A stretch of 38,489 nucleotides of DNA from Gemmatimonadaceae bacterium (GTDB lineage: Bacteria > Gemmatimonadota > Gemmatimonadetes > Gemmatimonadales > Gemmatimonadaceae), in contig JAIBBJ010000189.1 in assembly GCA_019694735.1 (NCBI GenBank), forward strand, positions 1-38,489, in the 5' to 3' direction. The stretch's first letter is position 1. Every line of letters begins with the position of its first letter. The notes below the pieces were generated by a model. It was given only the letters and a program-made list of their open reading frames with translations, was not told the origin of the DNA and did not search any database. A program made the position numbers and the translations under genes. This document shows positions 1 through 7,622 of this stretch, in pieces.

Positions 1-1363
1 CGCGCGGCCGGTCGCCCCGCGGCGCGAAGCCGCCGGGCTTCCCGCCGCGCGGTCCGGCGCCGCGCCCGCCACCCGGTTCGCGGAGGGGGAAGTCGTCACG
101 CCGCGGGCCCCGCGGCCCGCGGGGACGGTCGTCACCGAACGTGCGCGGCAGGTCGGAGCGGTCGATACGGATGCCCCGCGGCCTCGGCGGCCGGTCGGCC
201 GCCGCCTTCTCCGCTTCGGCCTCCTTCATTTCCTTCCGGATCCGCGCCTCGGCGTGCTTCACCGCCTCGTCGGTGACGGCGCGTGCCCGCTCCACGAGCC
301 GCAGGGCGGCCGCGGCGACCTCGAGGCCGTCGTGCTCGGCGAGCAGCGGCTCGAGCGCGAGGACCTCGCGCGAAGGAACACCCGCCGCCAGCACGTCTCG
401 CAGCTCGGCGCGCATGCGCGCCTCGGCCGCGCGGGCCTTCGCGACGGCTCCCTTGGCGGAGAAAGGCGGCACCGGTGCGCCCGCGAGGCGCGCGAGCGCC
501 GCGCGCTGGCGCGGCGCGACGATGGCGACCACCTGCGTGGGGGTCGCCGAGAGCGCCTGCGCCCACGCGGCCCCGGTCGGCACGCCGAGGACGATCACGA
601 GGGCGGTGTTCGCCGGGACCTCCGTCTCGACGACGTGCGCGACGGGATCGCCGTCAGCATGGCCCAGCGCGGCGAGCACCTGCCGGGCCGTCGCCGCCTC
701 CGCCGCGTCGCCCGCGAGGACGACCGCCGTCGGCGCGTCGACCTCGTCGAGGACCTGGGGGATCGCATCGGCCGGCACACCGGTGACCGTGAGGCACCGG
801 ATGTTCGCCGAGGACTTCACCGCGGCGACCGTGTCCTCGGTGACGCGGCGTGCCTTGTGCAACTGGCGCTCGATGAGCGTCTCGACCCCCGCGGTCGCGT
901 CGAGCGCGGTCAGCAGGCGCGCGGCACCCTTCGGCACCTCGGCGAGCACCGCGCCGAGGTCGGCATCGTCCGCCTCGAGCTCGTCGGCGGCGGCGAGGAC
1001 CACGGTGGCGACCTGATCGAGCTTGAGCGCGGAAGCGGCGAGCGCCGGCGCGAGCGCCGCGGGTGCCCCGATGACGGCGTGCGCGGGCGCGCCGACGAGG
1101 AGGCGCTTGGCACGGGCGGCCGAGGTCGCGGCGACGATGCGGCGCCCGCGGGCCGCCGGCAGCGCGGCCAGGGTGCGCGCGAGCCCGACGGCGGCGCCGG
1201 CGTCGGGGACGAGCACGAGGAGCTGGGGCGCGGTCGCATCCGGCGCGGTCCGCTCGAGCGCCGGGGATACGAGCTGGGCGACCCGCGCCCAGTCGGGCGG
1301 GAGGAAGTGGGCCACGTGGGCCGAACGGACGGCACCGGCCGTCGCGCGTTCTTGCGGAGTCAC
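1..1363 (-). CDS. Degenerate DEAD-box-helicase-like protein with RGG tail (C-terminus beyond window edge)
   Basis: The frame is open from a GTG at 1363 to base 1, giving 454 codons. The order of segments follows a DEAD-box helicase, but the catalytic residues are gone. LLVLVP (49-53) resembles motif Ia and AVIGAP (96-101) motif Ib. VVLAAADELE (121-130) stands where VLDEAD should be, and LLTALDATA (150-158) where the SAT motif should be. A second RecA-like half (about 175-295) has no HRIGRTGR. There is no Q motif and no Walker A before motif Ia. Residues 300-365 resemble the helical extension after the helicase core in DeaD/RhlE proteins. A charged helix (365-390) leads to an Arg/Gly/Pro-rich tail with RGG repeats, typical of RNA binding. 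The likely role is a non-catalytic RNA-binding protein derived from a helicase. The motif alignment is by eye, so the family is inferred; the reading frame is solid. It is divergent from the aminotransferase. Confidence 0.72.
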   Translation of the reverse strand, partial: MTPQERATAGAVRSAHVAHFLPPDWARVAQLVSPALERTAPDATAPQLLVLVPDAGAAVGLARTLAALPAARGRRIVAATSAARAKRLLVGAPAHAVIGAPAALAPALAASALKLDQVATVVLAAADELEADDADLGAVLAEVPKGAARLLTALDATAGVETLIERQLHKARRVTEDTVAAVKSSANIRCLTVTGVPADAIPQVLDEVDAPTAVVLAGDAAEAATARQVLAALGHADGDPVAHVVETEVPANTALVIVLGVPTGAAWAQALSATPTQVVAIVAPRQRAALARLAGAPVPPFSAKGAVAKARAAEARMRAELRDVLAAGVPSREVLALEPLLAEHDGLEVAAAALRLVERARAVTDEAVKHAEARIRKEMKEAEAEKAAADRPPRPRGIRIDRSDLPRTFGDDRPRGPRGPRRDDFPLREPGGGRGAGPRGGKPGGFAPRGDRPR

Positions 1364-1510
1364 TGCGGAACCTCGGTTTTCAATGGCGCGCCGGACGGCG
1401 CGAGGGTATCCTTCGTCGAGCGTCGGAAATATAGCCGCCCCCCGCGACGCGGCGCCGTCCCCACATCGTTGGCCTCCGCCACCCTCGCCATCCCTCGAGG
1501 AGGATGCATC

Positions 1511-2713
1511 GTGTCCGCTCCCCTGGTGTTCCACCCCTCGGCCAACATCGCGGAGCTGCGCGAATCGGCCACCATCGCGGTCTCCCAGCGCGCCCGGGCG
1601 CTCAAGGCGCAGGGGCGCGAGGTGATCGACCTCGGGGCGGGAGAGCCGGACTTCGATACGCCGGCGCCGATCCGCGACGCCGCGAAGGTGGCACTCGACA
1701 AGGGCGCGACGCGCTACACCGCCGTCGAGGGCATCCCACCGCTCCGCGAGGCGATCGCCGCCGAGGCGAACGCGCACTGGCAGGGGGAGGGGCGCTACGC
1801 GGCCGGGGATGTCGTGGTGTCGAACGGCTCGAAGCAGTCGCTCTACAACGCCTGCGTGGTCTGCTTCGGACCGGGTGACGAGGTGCTCGTGCCCACGCCG
1901 AGCTGGACGAGCTACTACGAGATGGTGACGCTGGCCCGCGCCACGGTCGTGGAGGTGCGCGGCGACCCGTCCCGCGGCTGGAAGGTGGACGTCGAGATGC
2001 TGGCGCGGCATGCGACGCCGCGCACGCGCGGCCTCATGCTCAACTCGCCGAGCAACCCGACCGGCTCGGTGTACTCACCCGCCGAGCTGAAGGCGATCCT
2101 CGACCTCGCCGCCGCGCGTGGCTGGTGGGTCATCAGCGACGAGATCTACGTGCGCATCGCCTACGATGGTCCGGCGGTCGGCGCCCTCGACGTGGCCGAA
2201 CGGCGGGACAACCTCATCATCGTCAACGGCGTGGCCAAGGCCTACGCCATGACGGGGTGGCGCATCGGCTGGACGCTCTCGCCGGCCCCCGTCGCGAAGG
2301 CGATGAACGCGTTCCAGTCGCATACGACGAGCAACGCGGCGACCGTCTCGCAGCACGCGGCGCTCGCGGCGCTCACGCTGGGCGCGCCGGTCGAGTCGGC
2401 CGTGACGGCGATGGTGGCCGAGTTCAAGAAGCGGCGCGACGCGGCGCTCCCGATCCTCCGCTCGTCGAAGGCGCTCACCGTGCTCGACCCCGCCGGGGCC
2501 TTCTACTTCTACCTCAAGGTGCCGGGCGCCGGCCACGACGCGGGTGCGGCGTTCTGCACCCAGCTCCTCGAGGAGCATGGCGTCGCGATCGTGCCGGGGT
2601 CGGCATTCCGTACGCCGGAGTGGGTGCGCATCTCGTACGCGGCGTCGGAGGCGCAGGTCGTCGAGGCCTGCCGACGGGTGGCGGCGCTCGCGGACCGGAT
2701 GGCCGGCGGCTGA
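1511..2713 (+). CDS. Class I pyridoxal-phosphate aminotransferase (aspartate/prephenate aminotransferase type)
   Basis: A 400-residue fold-type I PLP enzyme that probably transfers the amino group of aspartate or glutamate to a 2-oxo acid in the cytoplasm. The segment GAGEPDFDTP near residue 38, the region LNSPSNPTG (about 177-185) and the PLP-lysine motif VAKAYAMTGWRIGW with Lys243 are those of the AspC/AspB subgroup Ib. The C-terminal WVRISYA supplies the substrate-binding Arg. The GTG at 1511 is preferred because GAGGAGG lies at 1496-1502, eight bases upstream. The frame is open much further upstream, but that part is antisense to the helicase-like gene. Exact substrate (aspartate, prephenate or another) cannot be decided from sequence. 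It appears to be a single-gene unit, followed by about 170 bp with GC-rich inverted repeats near 2748-2761. Confidence 0.95.
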   Translation: MSAPLVFHPSANIAELRESATIAVSQRARALKAQGREVIDLGAGEPDFDTPAPIRDAAKVALDKGATRYTAVEGIPPLREAIAAEANAHWQGEGRYAAGDVVVSNGSKQSLYNACVVCFGPGDEVLVPTPSWTSYYEMVTLARATVVEVRGDPSRGWKVDVEMLARHATPRTRGLMLNSPSNPTGSVYSPAELKAILDLAAARGWWVISDEIYVRIAYDGPAVGALDVAERRDNLIIVNGVAKAYAMTGWRIGWTLSPAPVAKAMNAFQSHTTSNAATVSQHAALAALTLGAPVESAVTAMVAEFKKRRDAALPILRSSKALTVLDPAGAFYFYLKVPGAGHDAGAAFCTQLLEEHGVAIVPGSAFRTPEWVRISYAASEAQVVEACRRVAALADRMAGG

Positions 2714-2850
2714 CCGCGTCCGAGCGGCGGGTCGCGAGCAGGATCCCGGCGGCCAGCCGCCCGGCCCGGCCGATCGGCGGGGATTCCCTCGCTGCGCGCC
2801 CGCGGACCGGTCGGCAGATTTCCGCTGTCGGGGAGCGGTCGGCCGCACGG

Positions 2851-2856
2851 TAGCAT
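2851..2856 (+). promoter_or_regulatory. Possible -10 element TAGCAT before the gene at 2883
   Basis: TAGCAT lies 26 bases before the start codon. The same TAGC(T/A)T hexamer precedes the starts at 15788, 20332, 20458 and 35915. No convincing -35 box is seen at 16-18 bases here, so this rests on the recurrence alone. Confidence 0.35.
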
Positions 2857-2882
2857 CGGCGGCATCCTGACCGGAGGTCGTG

Positions 2883-3386
2883 GTGTCGCTCGAGGCGCGT
2901 GTGGAGTCGGTGGACGAGGCGGCGGTTCCGCCGGTGGAGTACGCGTGGGATCCGGATACCGAGATCCTGCGGGCCGCGATGCGGCCCGCCGTCGCCGCGC
3001 CCGATGCGGAGGCCGCGGTGGACCTCGAGGGCCGTGACGGGGCCTGGCTGACGCTGGAGCTGACGGCGGGCGCGCTCGCGGCGGTCGAGGTCGCCGTGTG
3101 GCCCGACGTGCGGTCGTGCGAGACCCTCGTACCGCCATCGGCGGCGCCGGCCCGGCTGCTGCTGGCCGACCGGGACGGCCGCCCCGGGGCCCCCCCGGTG
3201 GAGGTCGACACCGCGATCGGGGCGGTAGCCGACCGGGCCGAGCGCACGATACACTTCCGCATCGGCCCGCCGCGGCCGTGCCGCGCGGTGCGCGTGGCCC
3301 GTGAGCTCCTCGTGGAACTCGACGGCCGCTCGCGGCTCGCCGGCCTCTGGCTCCTCAACGTCCCCCCGTTCCCGTCCGCCCGATGA
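2883..3386 (+). CDS. Conserved-looking hypothetical protein, possible duplicated small domain
   Basis: A 167-residue protein of unrecognised function. GGAGG at 2873-2877 sits best for the GTG at 2883; a GTG one codon earlier (2880) is possible. No signal peptide or membrane segment is seen. The two halves look alike: each has an acidic aliphatic strand followed by a segment around AVDLEG or LLVELDG, which recalls small beta-rich domains of the DUF2283 type. That comparison is by eye and weak. The stop codon overlaps the start of the next gene (ATGA at 3383-3386), so the two are translationally coupled and probably work together. Confidence 0.75.
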   Translation: MSLEARVESVDEAAVPPVEYAWDPDTEILRAAMRPAVAAPDAEAAVDLEGRDGAWLTLELTAGALAAVEVAVWPDVRSCETLVPPSAAPARLLLADRDGRPGAPPVEVDTAIGAVADRAERTIHFRIGPPRPCRAVRVARELLVELDGRSRLAGLWLLNVPPFPSAR

Positions 3387-3661
3387 TCACGACCATCGTC
3401 CTCGTCAACGCCGAGCCGCGCCTCATCCCCAAGTGCGCCGCCGCCCTCGCGGGGATCGATGGCGTCACGGACGTCTACTCGGTCTCGGGCGAGTGGGACC
3501 TCGTGGTGATCGTGAAGGTGAAGGAGTACGAGGACATCGCGCGGATCGTGACGGAGCGTTTCCCGTCGGTGCCGGGCCTCGTCAAGACGACCACGCTGAC
3601 CGCGTTCCGCGCCTACTCGAAGGCGGACCTCGAGCAGGCGTGGGACATGGGCGTGGACTGA
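3383..3661 (+). CDS. Stand-alone Lrp/AsnC-type effector-binding (RAM) domain protein
   Basis: A 92-residue protein that matches only the C-terminal ligand-binding and oligomerisation domain of Lrp/AsnC regulators. It begins directly with the beta-alpha-beta-beta-alpha-beta pattern (ITTIVLVNAEP, then GVTDVYSVSGEWDLVVIVK, then PGLVKTTTLTAF). The SGEWDLVV segment is the usual family motif. There is no helix-turn-helix, so it cannot bind DNA alone. Such SARD/RAM proteins bind amino acids and assemble into dimers or larger rings, and some act with a full-length Lrp partner. It overlaps the preceding unknown gene by four bases; an aminotransferase lies upstream on the same strand, so an amino-acid link is plausible but unproven. 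Confidence 0.9.
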   Translation: MITTIVLVNAEPRLIPKCAAALAGIDGVTDVYSVSGEWDLVVIVKVKEYEDIARIVTERFPSVPGLVKTTTLTAFRAYSKADLEQAWDMGVD

Positions 3662-3678
3662 CGCGGGGCCGGATGCGA

Positions 3679-3742
3679 ACGCGCGCCGCGGAGGCGGCGC
3701 GCGTCGGGTGCGACAGGGGGGAGGAGCCCGGGGCCCCGGCTC
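3679..3742. terminator. Two GC hairpins between convergent genes, probable bidirectional terminator
   Basis: A perfect 11-bp inverted repeat with a GGAG loop occupies 3679-3704 (arm ACGCGCGCCGC). A second tight hairpin at 3724-3742 has GAGCC/GGCTC arms and overlaps the stop codon of the minus-strand lipoprotein gene. No T-tract follows either, so the call rests on stem strength and on the position between two converging genes. Confidence 0.5.
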
Positions 3743-4688
3743 AGGGCGCGGGCTTCACGTCGAGGCACCACTCGTTCGGCACGCGGAAGATCATCCGCCA
3801 CTTCCCCTGCGCGTACTTCAGCACGCCGATCTCCGGCGTCGCCGCGTACTTCCACTCCTCGATGAGCAACTCGTCCACGCCGTCGCCGTCGAGGTCGGCG
3901 TGGTTGACGAGGCGCTGCATGTCCACCGCGCGCGCCTCGCCGCTGGAGACGTGCTGGTAGCTCGGGACGAGCGTGCCGGCGGAGTCCTCGGCGAGCGCGA
4001 GGATCATCGACGAGTGGCCCGCCCCTGCGCCGGCGTCGCCGCCGCTCGCATCGAGGTAGCTGGCGAGGAGCGTGCGCTTGGCGGGTCCGGCGCCGCTCGG
4101 GAGCCAGCGGGCGTCGAAGTTGAGGTGCCCGAGCTCCTCCGGCCCGACCTCGCGAGCCGCCGCGATCGTGTTCGCGAGCGTCCGCCCCTTCTCGGCGGCG
4201 TCCTTGGGCATCCGCTCCGTCTGCGCCGTCTGCGCGAGCGGCGTCGACGAGGCGATGTAATCCACGAGCGCATCGGGGGCGAGCTCGGTCGAGAGCCTTC
4301 CCTCCGCCTGCGGTACCAGCAACTGGCAGCCCGGGAGCGCGTAGAGCGCGCCCTCGTCGGTGAACATCGGGCGCGTGACCGTGAACTCGCCGGCCGCCGC
4401 GCCGTCGCGGTAGACCGTCAGGGTGCGCCCCTTCGCGAGGAACATCGAATCGAGCTGCCGCCATCCGGCGGCATCGAGCACGAGTTCCGCCACACGGCCG
4501 CCCTCGACGACGGCGATCGGGACGACCCGGGGGGCCGTGGCATCGCCGAAGACGTTGAAGAGGATCGTCGACTGCGCGGAGAGCGAGGTCAGGGGGCGGT
4601 CGGGGGCCGCGGCGGCGGGCGGTGCCTTCGGCTTGTCGCACGCCGAGAGCAGGGCTAGGATGCTCGCGATGATCACGGGGCGTCGCAT
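3741..4688 (-). CDS. Putative lipoprotein with a C-terminal acidic DxDGD calcium-type motif
   Basis: A 315-residue exported protein of unknown function. The N-terminus MRRPVIIASILALLSAC is a lipoprotein signal with the lipidated Cys at position 17, followed by an Ala/Pro-rich linker. Near the C-terminus, HADLDGDGVDELLIEEW is a DxDxDG-type calcium-binding motif as in FG-GAP or dockerin-like repeats, followed by strands ending in the KWRMIFRVPNEW segment. Two Cys (in LPGCQLL and EWCLDV) could form a disulfide. The ATG at 4688 is the only start that keeps the basic n-region. That start overlaps the divergent nurA-like start by two bases, so its promoter must lie within the neighbouring coding sequence, or the nurA-like gene starts further in. 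Confidence 0.82.
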   Translation of the reverse strand: MRRPVIIASILALLSACDKPKAPPAAAAPDRPLTSLSAQSTILFNVFGDATAPRVVPIAVVEGGRVAELVLDAAGWRQLDSMFLAKGRTLTVYRDGAAAGEFTVTRPMFTDEGALYALPGCQLLVPQAEGRLSTELAPDALVDYIASSTPLAQTAQTERMPKDAAEKGRTLANTIAAAREVGPEELGHLNFDARWLPSGAGPAKRTLLASYLDASGGDAGAGAGHSSMILALAEDSAGTLVPSYQHVSSGEARAVDMQRLVNHADLDGDGVDELLIEEWKYAATPEIGVLKYAQGKWRMIFRVPNEWCLDVKPAP

Positions 4689-5661
4689 GGGGCCAACCTA
4701 CGGCCCGTCCGAGGGAGCGGCAAGCGTCCGCGCCGTCCTGCGCGCCCTCCGTGACAGCGGGCTCACGCCGCGCGCCGCGGAGGCGATGCTCGAGGTGCAG
4801 CGCGCGGCGGACGAGCCGCCGCGTGTGGAGGCCGCGGTGCCGGTCGAGGGAGCCGCGCTCGAGGTCCGCGCCGTGCCGGGCGCGCCCGTGGTGGGCTTCG
4901 TGGCGTTCCTCGACGGGATCCAGCGGTCGCGCGTGCTCGCGCATGCGGGTCCGGTGCCGCTCGTGCACGGCGCGGTCGCGGCGGCCGTGCGGCTCCGCAC
5001 GGATCGCCGGCCCTCCACGTGGGAGTCTCCGGTGCTCTCGCAGCGGCTCTATGCGCCGCTCGGGCGCCTCGCCTCCGACGTCGTGCGCACCCTGGCGGCG
5101 GCCCTGCCGCTGACCGACACCGAGTCCGAGTCGACCGAGGGACCGGAACATCCGCAGGAGCTCGCGGCGCGTGCCCTGACGGCGGTGCAACGCACGCGGG
5201 AGTCGGCGGAGCTCACGCTGGTCGACGCGTGGGTGGCGCGGGGGCCGGGGCCCCTGCTCGTGGACGGCGGGATCAGCGGCAGCGCGGCCGGGTCGGCGAG
5301 CGACCGCGTCGTGGGGGTCGTCAAGTCCCACCGCACGCTGTACGCGGCCCCGGCCGCCCTCCCGCTCGTGCTGGACCTCCGCGAGGGCGAGCGGACGACC
5401 GCGGTGCGGCTCCATACGCCGCGCCGGCACGCCGTGGCGACCTGGTACCTCCGGCTGCGAGCGCCGGCGGCGCGCGGGCCGCTCTTCGGGCTCGTGCGCG
5501 TGGAGGCCGCCCTGGGCGACGACCTCACCGAACGCGCCGACCGCATCTCGCGCTGGCTGCTCGCGGAACGGGCTCCCGTCGCGCTCCCGGACGCGCGCTG
5601 GGACGTGATGGTCTACGGCGTCCGGGAATGCGAGCAGTACCTTTCCGCCATCCTCCGATGA
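4687..5661 (+). CDS. nurA: NurA-like nuclease, first gene of the end-resection operon
   Basis: A 324-residue protein assigned to the NurA family from key residues plus context. NurA is a 5'-3' ssDNA/dsDNA nuclease that works with the HerA hexamer in DNA end resection. FVAFLDG carries the first catalytic Asp (Asp76). An Arg/Glu helix (AVQRTRESAEL, 167-177) precedes LLVDGGI with the second acidic site (Asp193), and VVGVVKSHRTLY supplies the usual Lys213. The C-terminal VYGVRECEQYL fits the closing helix. The adjacent HerA, Mre11 and Rad50 genes strongly support the call. It is coupled to the next gene by ATGA at 5658-5661. The start is uncertain: ATG 4687 overlaps the divergent lipoprotein start, and ATG 4786 (residue 34) is an alternative that keeps all motifs. 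Overall identity to known NurA is likely low. Confidence 0.78.
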   Translation: MGPTYGPSEGAASVRAVLRALRDSGLTPRAAEAMLEVQRAADEPPRVEAAVPVEGAALEVRAVPGAPVVGFVAFLDGIQRSRVLAHAGPVPLVHGAVAAAVRLRTDRRPSTWESPVLSQRLYAPLGRLASDVVRTLAAALPLTDTESESTEGPEHPQELAARALTAVQRTRESAELTLVDAWVARGPGPLLVDGGISGSAAGSASDRVVGVVKSHRTLYAAPAALPLVLDLREGERTTAVRLHTPRRHAVATWYLRLRAPAARGPLFGLVRVEAALGDDLTERADRISRWLLAERAPVALPDARWDVMVYGVRECEQYLSAILR

Positions 5662-7622
5662 GCACAGCCATCCTCGGGCGCGTCGTCGCCACCGAACGGC
5701 GGCCCAACACGCCGCACGAGTTCCATTTCTGGACCCGGCTCGACGCGCCCGTCGGGATCGGGACGATCGTCCGTGTCGAGTCCGACCGGCCGGTGAACGG
5801 CGTCCTGCCGCGGACCTACGGCGTCGTGACCGAGGGCTTCGGCTACACCGACCTCGCGACGCCGCTGCACGACGTGCTCGGCGCCGACGGCGACCCGGCG
5901 CTCGCCTCGGCCGCGCCGACGGAGCGCACCGAGATCCGCCTGTACACCGCGGCCGTGTTGCGCCACGTGCCCGAGGAGCCGCTGCAGCCGGTGGCCATGG
6001 GGACCGTCCACCTCGCGAGCGAGGCCGACGTGCAGGCCGCGCTGCGCATGGATGGCTACGCGAGCGGACCGCAGCGGCGCGGCGTCCCGGTCGGCCTCTA
6101 CCGCGCCGGGGGCACCGAGGCCGCCGTCCACCTCGATGCCGACTTCCTGCTCGGGCCCGAGGCGGCGCACCTCAGCATCTCCGGCGTCTCCGGTCTCGCG
6201 ACGAAGACGAGCGCGGTCGAATGGCTGCTGGCCGGCATCTTCGCGCACCTCCCGCCGTCGAAGGGCCGCGTGGCCGCGGTCTGCTTCAACGTGAAGGGTC
6301 CCGACCTGTGCTTCCTCGACCAGCCGGCGGCGGCGCTCGCCGACGAGGACCGCGCGATGTACGCGGCGCTCGGCATCCCCGCGGCACCGTTCGGGCGCGT
6401 CCGCTACTTCGCGCCGTGGACCGCGAAGGGAGACCGCCTCGCGACGCTCCGCTCGCACGAGGCGCTGCAGGACGCGGTCACGCCCCTGACCTGGGGCCTG
6501 CGCGAGACGCTGCAGTACGCCGAGGTGCTGCTCAACAAGGATGATGTGGATGCGAAGGCCGACGCCCTGATCGACTTCATCAAGGAGCGCGTGGTCGACC
6601 AGCCGTTCACCGATCCCGGCTTCCTCGAGCGCGCACACGAGGTGCGATCCTTCAGCGACCTCGAACAGTGGTTCCGCGACCTGCTGCGCGGCATGGAGTC
6701 GCGCAACACCGAGGTCTGGCGGACGCACCACGTCGCCACCATCCGCAAGGTGCGCAATCGCCTCACCAACATCTCGACCCGCTGCAAGGGCCTCGTCACC
6801 GACGACGGGCTGGTGAGCGACCTGCCGTTCAAGGACGCGGGCTTCGAGGACCGGACGGTCTACGTCGTGGACGTCGCGAACCTCGAGGAGGACGCGCAGG
6901 ACCTCGTCTTCGCGCGCGTGGTGTCACAGCTGCGTGAGGCGCTGGAGAAGCGCCAGCTGGGCGTCGAGCAGGTGGTGGTCTTCGTCGACGAGCTGAACAA
7001 GTACGCGCCGGCCGACGGCCCCGACACGTACGTCCGGAAGATGCTGCTCGACATCGCCGAGCGCGGGCGCTACCTCGGGCTCGTGCTGTTCGGGGCGCAG
7101 CAGTTCCGCTCGCAGGTCCACCGCCGCGTGGTGGGCAACAGCGGCACGGCGCTGTTCGGGCGCATGGACCCCGACGAACTCGCCACGCCCGGGTACCAGA
7201 CGCTCGCGCCGGCGACCAAGGCCCGGCTCGCGACGCTCGAGAAGGGGCAGCTGATGGTGCGGCATCCGCACTTCGGCCAGCCGATCTTCGTGCGGTTCCC
7301 GCGGCCGGCGGTGCTCACGGGACGCGAGGGGGTCGAGCGCTTCCCCCCCGTGGCGGAGCGCCCGCTCGAGGAGGCCCTGACGGCGCAGCTCCGCCGCCTC
7401 GACCCGACCATCACGCTCGGCTGGGTGCAGGACACCCTCGCCCTCGCCGGGGACGACGAGGATGGCGTCCTGAGGGCGCGGAACCGGACCGTGCAGGCGC
7501 GGCCCGACGACGTGAAGGCGTTCTTCCGGGCGCAGTTGCGGAAGCGCGCCACCCCCGAGGTGGCGGGCCGGCGCGCCCCCGCGCCGCTGCGAACGCCGGC
7601 GTCGGACGACCCGTACGGGTGA
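5658..7622 (+). CDS. herA: HerA-like HAS-barrel AAA+/FtsK-superfamily ATPase with altered P-loop
   Basis: A 654-residue protein with the HerA layout: an N-terminal HAS barrel (LGRVVATERRP to about 110, with GIGTIVRVES), a RecA/FtsK-like ATPase core and a C-terminal segment. HerA is a hexameric DNA translocase that feeds DNA to NurA. The Walker A reads GVSGLATKT (176-184, Lys183), which has one residue more than GxTGxGKT and lacks the Gly before Lys. Walker B is VVVFVDELNKYAP with Asp444-Glu445. An Arg-rich stretch (SQVHRRVVGNSG) followed by LFGRMDPDEL fits the arginine-finger region. A 200-residue insertion-like segment with basic residues (IRKVRNRLTNI) lies between the two Walker motifs. The start at 5658 overlaps the nurA-like stop, and the end overlaps the Mre11 start (GTGA 7619-7622). 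Confidence 0.88.
   Translation: MSTAILGRVVATERRPNTPHEFHFWTRLDAPVGIGTIVRVESDRPVNGVLPRTYGVVTEGFGYTDLATPLHDVLGADGDPALASAAPTERTEIRLYTAAVLRHVPEEPLQPVAMGTVHLASEADVQAALRMDGYASGPQRRGVPVGLYRAGGTEAAVHLDADFLLGPEAAHLSISGVSGLATKTSAVEWLLAGIFAHLPPSKGRVAAVCFNVKGPDLCFLDQPAAALADEDRAMYAALGIPAAPFGRVRYFAPWTAKGDRLATLRSHEALQDAVTPLTWGLRETLQYAEVLLNKDDVDAKADALIDFIKERVVDQPFTDPGFLERAHEVRSFSDLEQWFRDLLRGMESRNTEVWRTHHVATIRKVRNRLTNISTRCKGLVTDDGLVSDLPFKDAGFEDRTVYVVDVANLEEDAQDLVFARVVSQLREALEKRQLGVEQVVVFVDELNKYAPADGPDTYVRKMLLDIAERGRYLGLVLFGAQQFRSQVHRRVVGNSGTALFGRMDPDELATPGYQTLAPATKARLATLEKGQLMVRHPHFGQPIFVRFPRPAVLTGREGVERFPPVAERPLEEALTAQLRRLDPTITLGWVQDTLALAGDDEDGVLRARNRTVQARPDDVKAFFRAQLRKRATPEVAGRRAPAPLRTPASDDPYG

Noticed and set aside
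254-1510. Long plus-strand open frame extending the aminotransferase upstream by 419 codons
   Set aside because: It is antisense to the helicase-like gene, its translation is Arg/Gly-rich with no domain, and a Shine-Dalgarno sequence marks the GTG at 1511.
2231-2272. Ala instead of Ser before the PLP lysine of the aminotransferase
   Set aside because: The GVAKAYAMTGWRIG string still fits the known class I pattern, which allows Ala there.
3613-5430. Minus-strand open frame of 605 codons
   Set aside because: Overlaps the lipoprotein and the nurA-like gene in another frame; low-complexity Arg/Ala-rich translation.
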